DNA from: Thozetella sp. PMI_491
Taxonomy: Eukaryota > Ascomycota > Sordariomycetes > Chaetosphaeriales > Chaetosphaeriaceae
DNA length: 64,000 bases
Assembly: GCA_021432635.1 (NCBI GenBank)
Contig: MU270034.1
Coordinates: forward strand, 529,966-593,965
Direction: 5' to 3'
In this document: in pieces, positions 59,505-64,000 of the stretch
Numbering within the stretch: the first letter of the stretch is position 1
Layout of the letters: each line of letters opens with the position of its first letter
Notes under the pieces: model-generated
What the model saw: the letters and a program-made list of their open reading frames with translations, nothing else
Told to the model about the DNA's origin: nothing
The model's database searches: none
Made by a program: the position numbers and the translations under genes

Positions 59505-60623
59505 ATGTCATCCACGTCTGACAGTACTTGGATTTCGGAATACCTCGCTTCCCATCCTACCTACACTTCCGCAACCCCTCTAGATGGAGGTGTCAGCAAT
59601 TATCTTTACCGCCTGACGGAGAAAGGTGGCTCTACCGTAATCCTCAAGCACGCGGAACCCTACGCCGCGTCTGACAAAACCTGGTCCTATCGTATTGAAC
59701 GCATAGCATGTGAACATGCTGCTCTGTCCTCGATTCCTGCAGCACTGCTCTCTTCCTCGGCACGTCTTGGAGAGGTTGAAATCCCATATGTGATTTCATA
59801 TGATGACGGCGATCATAGCCTCATCATGAGCGATTGTGGTGCTTCCGCCAAAGATCTTCACACCGCATTCCCTTCTCTTAGACCGGTGCAGCGCCTGGAT
59901 TACGGACGACGGATTGGATTATGGCTATCTGCGCTGCATAAATGCACCACGATTGACAAGGCGGCATTCTCTGGGAACATCGCGGCCAAAGAACGTAAAG
60001 GGATGGACCAGAGAATTTCTCTGCTGAGCGCTGGCCTACCACTCGCCAGCTCAGGCTCCGGTACACCAGCTCAGATCGCCTCAGAGCAGCGAGAATTTCT
60101 TGAATTGCTAGAGCCCTTCGTCGTCGCTGTTACAGAGGCGGATACAGGATGCATAGTCCATGGCGACTTCTGGCCAGGAAACCTCCTAGTATCTCCAACT
60201 CCGACCGAAACAACAAAGGACTTCCTAGCCGTGATCGACTGGGAAGACGTGCGTCTCGGGACAGGCGCCTCGGACGTCGGTATCTTTGCCGCCGAAGCGT
60301 GGTTGCTATGTCATTTTCACAGTAACTCCGCCCAGGCCGCCATTTCCCAGCCTGAGGACTTTGGTATGCTCAATATGTTTCTTGCAAGCTATTTGGAAGC
60401 TAGGGGAGGCGCTGAGGAGGGGTTTTTGAAGGAGGCGATGTTGCAGTTTGCCATTAATCTAAGTGTGGGGAGAGGAGGGAGTGTTTTAATGCTCCCGGTG
60501 AAGAGATTTGGGGTTAAGATTGTAGAATTGGTGATGAGACAGGAGATAGATTGGGAAGGTGTGCTAGCATTGGGCTGGGGAATGAATGGATGGGAAGGCT
60601 GGGTTCGGGCAGTAGCGCAATGA
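59505..60623 (+). CDS. APH/methylthioribose kinase-like phosphotransferase
   Basis: An intronless 372-aa ORF starts at an ATG. The small lobe has DGGVSNYLYRL (glycine loop, 27-37), VILKHAE (Lys48) and an ERIACEHAAL helix (Glu70 pairing). The catalytic loop is IVHGDFWPGNLLV, with Asp221 as base and Asn226 for metal. VIDWED (Asp245) gives the second metal ligand, equivalent to DFG. The lobe order and HGDFWxGN signature match the APH superfamily; the overall pattern resembles fungal methylthioribose-kinase-like proteins. The likely reaction is ATP-dependent phosphorylation of a small hydroxylated metabolite; the substrate is unknown. There is no signal or membrane segment, so it is cytosolic. 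All key residues are intact. Confidence 0.85.
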   Translation: MSSTSDSTWISEYLASHPTYTSATPLDGGVSNYLYRLTEKGGSTVILKHAEPYAASDKTWSYRIERIACEHAALSSIPAALLSSSARLGEVEIPYVISYDDGDHSLIMSDCGASAKDLHTAFPSLRPVQRLDYGRRIGLWLSALHKCTTIDKAAFSGNIAAKERKGMDQRISLLSAGLPLASSGSGTPAQIASEQREFLELLEPFVVAVTEADTGCIVHGDFWPGNLLVSPTPTETTKDFLAVIDWEDVRLGTGASDVGIFAAEAWLLCHFHSNSAQAAISQPEDFGMLNMFLASYLEARGGAEEGFLKEAMLQFAINLSVGRGGSVLMLPVKRFGVKIVELVMRQEIDWEGVLALGWGMNGWEGWVRAVAQ

Positions 60624-61163
60624 ACCATTTAGTCTGACTCTAAATTTGTGTATCAATTATTGATTTAGATGTGAGTTTTGACTATTAGTTAGCAAGCTCA
60701 TTGAACAAGTTAGAGTTAACAGTTACTGTTTTTCATTAAATCTCTAGGGATGCTTGATAGATCTTCCTATTTTCCATAAACACCAATTGCTTCTTACTCC
60801 CAGTAGCACCCAGCAAGACTCCCTGTGGTGTTAGATTGCCATCATTTCTTGCAAACTATAGCTTGATAAATTGGCGGCGGTTTATGTTGGAAGGGCTAGC
60901 TACTATATAAGGCAAGTTGACTCGAGTCACTTAGACTTAGATATTAGTCTCTTAGTGTGTGATCGACCCACTTGGGTGGTCGAGGCATTGTGGAATACGT
61001 TATTGCAGGGGTCATAGTACAGGGAGAAACTCTCCTTTCGCAGAACCCAATGCTTGCTCTAGTTGGTAGGCCATATACTAATATTTAACAGCTCACTTAC
61101 CTGAGGTTCTAGTTTTCATAATGTCAACCAGCCTTTATATCTATCATTCTCCAACAAAAACAG
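60624..61163. other. Intergenic between convergent genes, nothing recognised
   Basis: Contains the 3' regions of the kinase-like and AAA genes. An imperfect palindrome TCGACCCACTTGGGTGGTCG occurs near 60963. Confidence 0.4.
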
Positions 61164-62774
61164 TTACTCATCCTCCCCTTCATCAATAAGGTTGGTGTAA
61201 GGAAATCTGATGGGAGGTGGTCCTGCTGCTCCACCTACTTTATCGACAGTATTTTCGTTCGCAGCATAGCTTATTTCCTCAAGTAATAGACGAGCTTGAG
61301 CTCTAACAAGTTTGAGTAGTACGTTTTCTTGTAGATATCCAGGAATGTCGACCTCCGGAATGACATTCTCAGGTGCAGGTGGCTCTTCTTCACCATTCGT
61401 CGCGCCCTTCGAGGTATCCGCTGCCAGCGCTGTTTCATCGTCCTTAGACGACTTGCCCTGGGCTATAGAGACCTCCTCGAGCTCGTCGTCGTCAAAATCG
61501 CCCCGTGTGTATACAAGGAGCGAAGTAACAAATAGTTCCTTGAGGTATGCGAAGCTGAACCCATTGGTCAATTTGGCAATAATTGGACAGATGCCTTCGG
61601 GAAAAGAGACCACCTCGTCGTCGGATCCAGCAAACTTTGCGCACCAATAGCGGCAGTAAGCCAGACGCTCTTCCTCGTTGGGCAGTTTGAAATGGTATTT
61701 GCGGTCAAAGCGACTTGGACGTTTCGCGACAGCCGGGTCGAGGCGGTCAATATGGTTGGTTGAGCCAATCATGAGAATGCCGTCGTTGCTCTCGAGGCCA
61801 TCAACCTCGTTGAGAAAATAACTTCGAGTTTGATCACCGACGAGACTATCGAGGTCCTCGAAAATCAGCATACATGGCGCCATGCGACGTGCCTTTCGGA
61901 AGATCTGCCGAATGGACCACTTCGGCCCGGAACAGGCGTCTAGCGACTTGACATATAAGGACTGGATTGGCTGCAGCTTTCTCTGCGCGAGTGTGTTGAT
62001 CAGTGCCTTGATCGATATAGTTTTGCCGTTTCCAGGCACACCGTGGAATATCACCCCTCTTTTCCAAGGTATTCTGAGCTTCTGGTACATGTTCCTGTTG
62101 TCAAAGAAACCCTCCACGTCGTGAAGCAGCTTTGCTTTTGTCTTTGGATTGAGGATGACGTCGTCCCATGAAGCGTCTTGAACACTCTTCCAGAGGCTTT
62201 TGCTCTTGATCCACTGCGCATTGTCATACACCCAGATCTCTTGGTGGAGCTCCCGTGTCCACTGACCGGATGCGAGCAATAGCGCATCTGTCTTGTTATC
62301 GTTGCTACCCTGGATCTGACCCGCTGCACCAGCCAGTGGGGTTAAAACATAGAGCAGATGGATGGCTTCATGGAATTGGTTCTGGTATGAAATCTGAAAA
62401 ACCAAGAAATCGTAGCCTTCCCAGTTATAGTCCCAGCATCCAAAACTTTTAACTTCTTCCAAGCTCCCAGGCGATGTGTCCAATCTGGATGGAGGTAGTC
62501 GATAGACGCGAGTTGCCTCGGTACCTTCGTCAACTCTGGGCATAGCATTGGCATATCCAGCCCGGGCGAAGCCCATCAAGTCGCACTTTGAAGAAACGGT
62601 TCGAGTTACATGGTGGCCTTGGTACTCTTTGCGTAGAGCCTCCAGGATACTAAAGTCCGTATCCGTCCGCACACCCTTGGGTTGCTCCTGCCAGGCAGCA
62701 AAAGGGAGTGGATAATTTGCCTTAGTCGCCATGTTTCTCTGCAACTTCGGGACGGCAGCTGTTTGTTCGGGCAT
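61164..62774 (-). CDS. AAA+ ATPase (fungal, BCS1/proteasome-like AAA core)
   Basis: A single-exon ORF of 536 aa starts at an ATG (62772-62774) and ends with an acidic EGEDE tail. The N-terminal ~210 residues hold an unrecognised domain (WDYNWEGYDFLVFQISYQNQ). The AAA core follows: GVPGNGKT Walker A (245-252), CMLIFEDLDSL Walker B (301-311), sensor-1 Asn340 in GSTNHIDRLDPAVA, and arginine fingers in KRPSRFDRKYHF. A C-terminal helical lid (PNEEERLAYCRYW) ends with an Asp/Glu-rich stretch. All nucleotide-binding and hydrolysis residues are present. There is no transmembrane or mitochondrial presequence, so it is not BCS1 itself. Fungi carry many such AAA proteins of unknown substrate; it probably remodels proteins in the cytosol. 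Confidence 0.85.
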   Translation of the reverse strand: MPEQTAAVPKLQRNMATKANYPLPFAAWQEQPKGVRTDTDFSILEALRKEYQGHHVTRTVSSKCDLMGFARAGYANAMPRVDEGTEATRVYRLPPSRLDTSPGSLEEVKSFGCWDYNWEGYDFLVFQISYQNQFHEAIHLLYVLTPLAGAAGQIQGSNDNKTDALLLASGQWTRELHQEIWVYDNAQWIKSKSLWKSVQDASWDDVILNPKTKAKLLHDVEGFFDNRNMYQKLRIPWKRGVIFHGVPGNGKTISIKALINTLAQRKLQPIQSLYVKSLDACSGPKWSIRQIFRKARRMAPCMLIFEDLDSLVGDQTRSYFLNEVDGLESNDGILMIGSTNHIDRLDPAVAKRPSRFDRKYHFKLPNEEERLAYCRYWCAKFAGSDDEVVSFPEGICPIIAKLTNGFSFAYLKELFVTSLLVYTRGDFDDDELEEVSIAQGKSSKDDETALAADTSKGATNGEEEPPAPENVIPEVDIPGYLQENVLLKLVRAQARLLLEEISYAANENTVDKVGGAAGPPPIRFPYTNLIDEGEDE

Positions 62775-62829
62775 CTAGAAATCAGAATTGATTGAAGCTT
62801 AATGGTAAAGGAGGGCAGGTTCTCAGCTG

Positions 62830-63105
62830 GGAGGAAGAAGCGGACATGTTGGCTGCAATTATTCAAGCACCTTCCTAACTGGGTAGTAGGTACTTTTGGT
62901 TGGGGCACAGCAATACATGCCCCACTTCGCATGCGGTTACTTGGAGGCGAAGATGAGTGTAATGGCTAGGCGGATCATCGACTGAGGGGAAAGGCAGACA
63001 TATTGGCTGCAATGATTCAATACTACCCGGGTTTGTGGGTAGTTTAGCCGGGGGCACAGCAATACGTACCAGCTTTGGGTCTGTTTACCCGGGTGCGAAG
63101 ATGAA
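62830..63105. repeat. Diverged tandem duplication (about 154-bp period)
   Basis: GACATGTTGGCTGCAATTAT at 62843 recurs as GACATATTGGCTGCAATGAT at 62997. Further matches (GGGGCACAGCAATACRT, then GCGAAGATGA) keep the same order in both copies. It lies just upstream of the AAA gene start, so the promoter region was duplicated. Confidence 0.65.
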
Positions 63106-64000
63106 ACTAACATTTGTTCAATCCAAACCTTGATAGCCGTGCATGCGTAGAATCAGGGCTCGGGAGCTTAGATTTTGGCAACGACTGGATAGACTGTTGG
63201 CGAACGGAGCGAGAGAGCGCTATTTATGGCCTTTCAAGCTTCATCCCACTCGTTAAAATGACGGGCATTTCCAAGAATTTTAGTCTCAATCTCTCCAAGT
63301 GGTCGGCTAAGTCGTAGCGCTTCCCAGATATACTCGCTACAGTGCAAGACATGTTCCTCCGTATTATTCCAGGGTTCAACAGACGCTCGACCACGAGATG
63401 CGCGGAGCTGTTTCCGCCAAGTGAACAGGCAATGTGCTATGTGCCATTCCACCATAGCCCAATAATCCTTCCCGTCTCGGGCCAGAATGTCTATGTTTGT
63501 AGCGTATGTATACCGGCCATTTTAGGATGCTCAGCAGACTAGTTCCCTGCTTGTACTGTTTCATTCAAGCTGTGGTTGGTACTTTTATGTGTGTACTTCT
63601 ATGTCACACGCTGAGAGAATAAACTGCGGTTGGTTCCATCGACTGATTTTGTACCATTTATTTGAGCGCGTTCCGCAAACCACATAGCTATAGGTGATCT
63701 TAACAGAAGCTACAGTTGGTACTTTTGATGTTGACTAATATGTGAATAAATTGGTCATCAGCTACCTCGGTTGAATGGAATATAATTAGTAATTAATTAG
63801 TCCCCGCTATTAAGATCTAAATATTTTAACTAAACTAGGTATGATAAACTCTACAGCGTGTTGATGATAAGAATTATAAGTTACACAATTTCCAATTATT
63901 GTAGCCCAATTATTGTAGCCATGAATACGAGACGAGTTTCTCTATCAAAAATGACAACAGCAGGCAAGGTTGTCGTATTGGCCAGGGGGCTATAGATTTC
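63106..64000. other. Intergenic to window end, nothing certain
   Basis: Short minus-strand frames near 63234-63564 look weakly protein-like but show no family. CCAATTATTGTAGCC is directly repeated near 63890-63920, and the last 250 nt are AT-rich. Confidence 0.4.

Overview
The window reads as nuclear DNA of a filamentous ascomycete (Pezizomycotina). Many coding exons are interrupted by 46-103 nt GT-AG introns with CTRAY-like branch points. The families are fungal: Zn2Cys6 regulators, a CFEM protein, an AA9 LPMO, DUF1996, Clr5-ankyrin and NACHT-like ankyrin proteins, and AA-rich secreted proteins. Genes are spaced by hundreds of bases on both strands, and TE relics and AT-rich blocks lie between them. 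No species can be named from the sequence. No rRNA, tRNA, CRISPR or telomere repeat was seen.

Layout. 0.5-6.2 kb holds three metabolism-type genes: an alpha/beta hydrolase, a secreted SMP-30-like beta-propeller protein and a five-exon SDR. 7.2-23.6 kb is the most striking part. It has an 8-exon NLR-like protein (hydrolase-like domain, NACHT-like domain, ankyrin repeats, Cys-rich tail) in which both enzyme-like domains have lost key residues. Next to it are an uncharacterised probably beta-rich protein, a divergently transcribed ankyrin-subtilisin protease with an intact Asp/His/Ser triad, and a 1440-aa Clr5-ankyrin protein. 24-32 kb carries a broken aldehyde dehydrogenase, a multicopper-oxidase fusion pseudogene with in-frame stops, a PF11951-like Zn2Cys6 regulator lacking the first half of its zinc cluster, and an uncharacterised multi-pass membrane protein.

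32-41 kb holds a MITE-like element with a TTA target duplication, a GPI-anchored CFEM protein, a secreted HExxHxxGxxD metalloprotease-like protein, an orphan ankyrin repeat, a second small inverted-repeat element and an AflR-type Zn2Cys6 regulator. 41-52.4 kb is gene-poor and TE-rich: a dead P450, Helitron and Ty3/gypsy relics and AT-rich blocks sit among a small conserved protein, an AA9 LPMO, a DUF1996 protein and a DUF3632-like protein. 52.4-56.7 kb shows almost nothing. 56.7-62.8 kb has a frame-disrupted CorA-like membrane protein, an APH-family kinase-like protein and an AAA+ ATPase.

How genes may work together (inference). The 7.2-23.6 kb block combines a sensor-like repeat protein with inactivated enzyme-like domains, an active-looking protease and a second ankyrin protein. 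This resembles the parts list of fungal NLR-type non-self recognition, and it is the best candidate here for an undescribed system. The rest looks like a plastic accessory region: secreted and oxidative enzymes, lone regulators, and at least seven decayed genes or elements. Gene models were spliced by eye from frame continuity and splice consensus; there was no transcript evidence.
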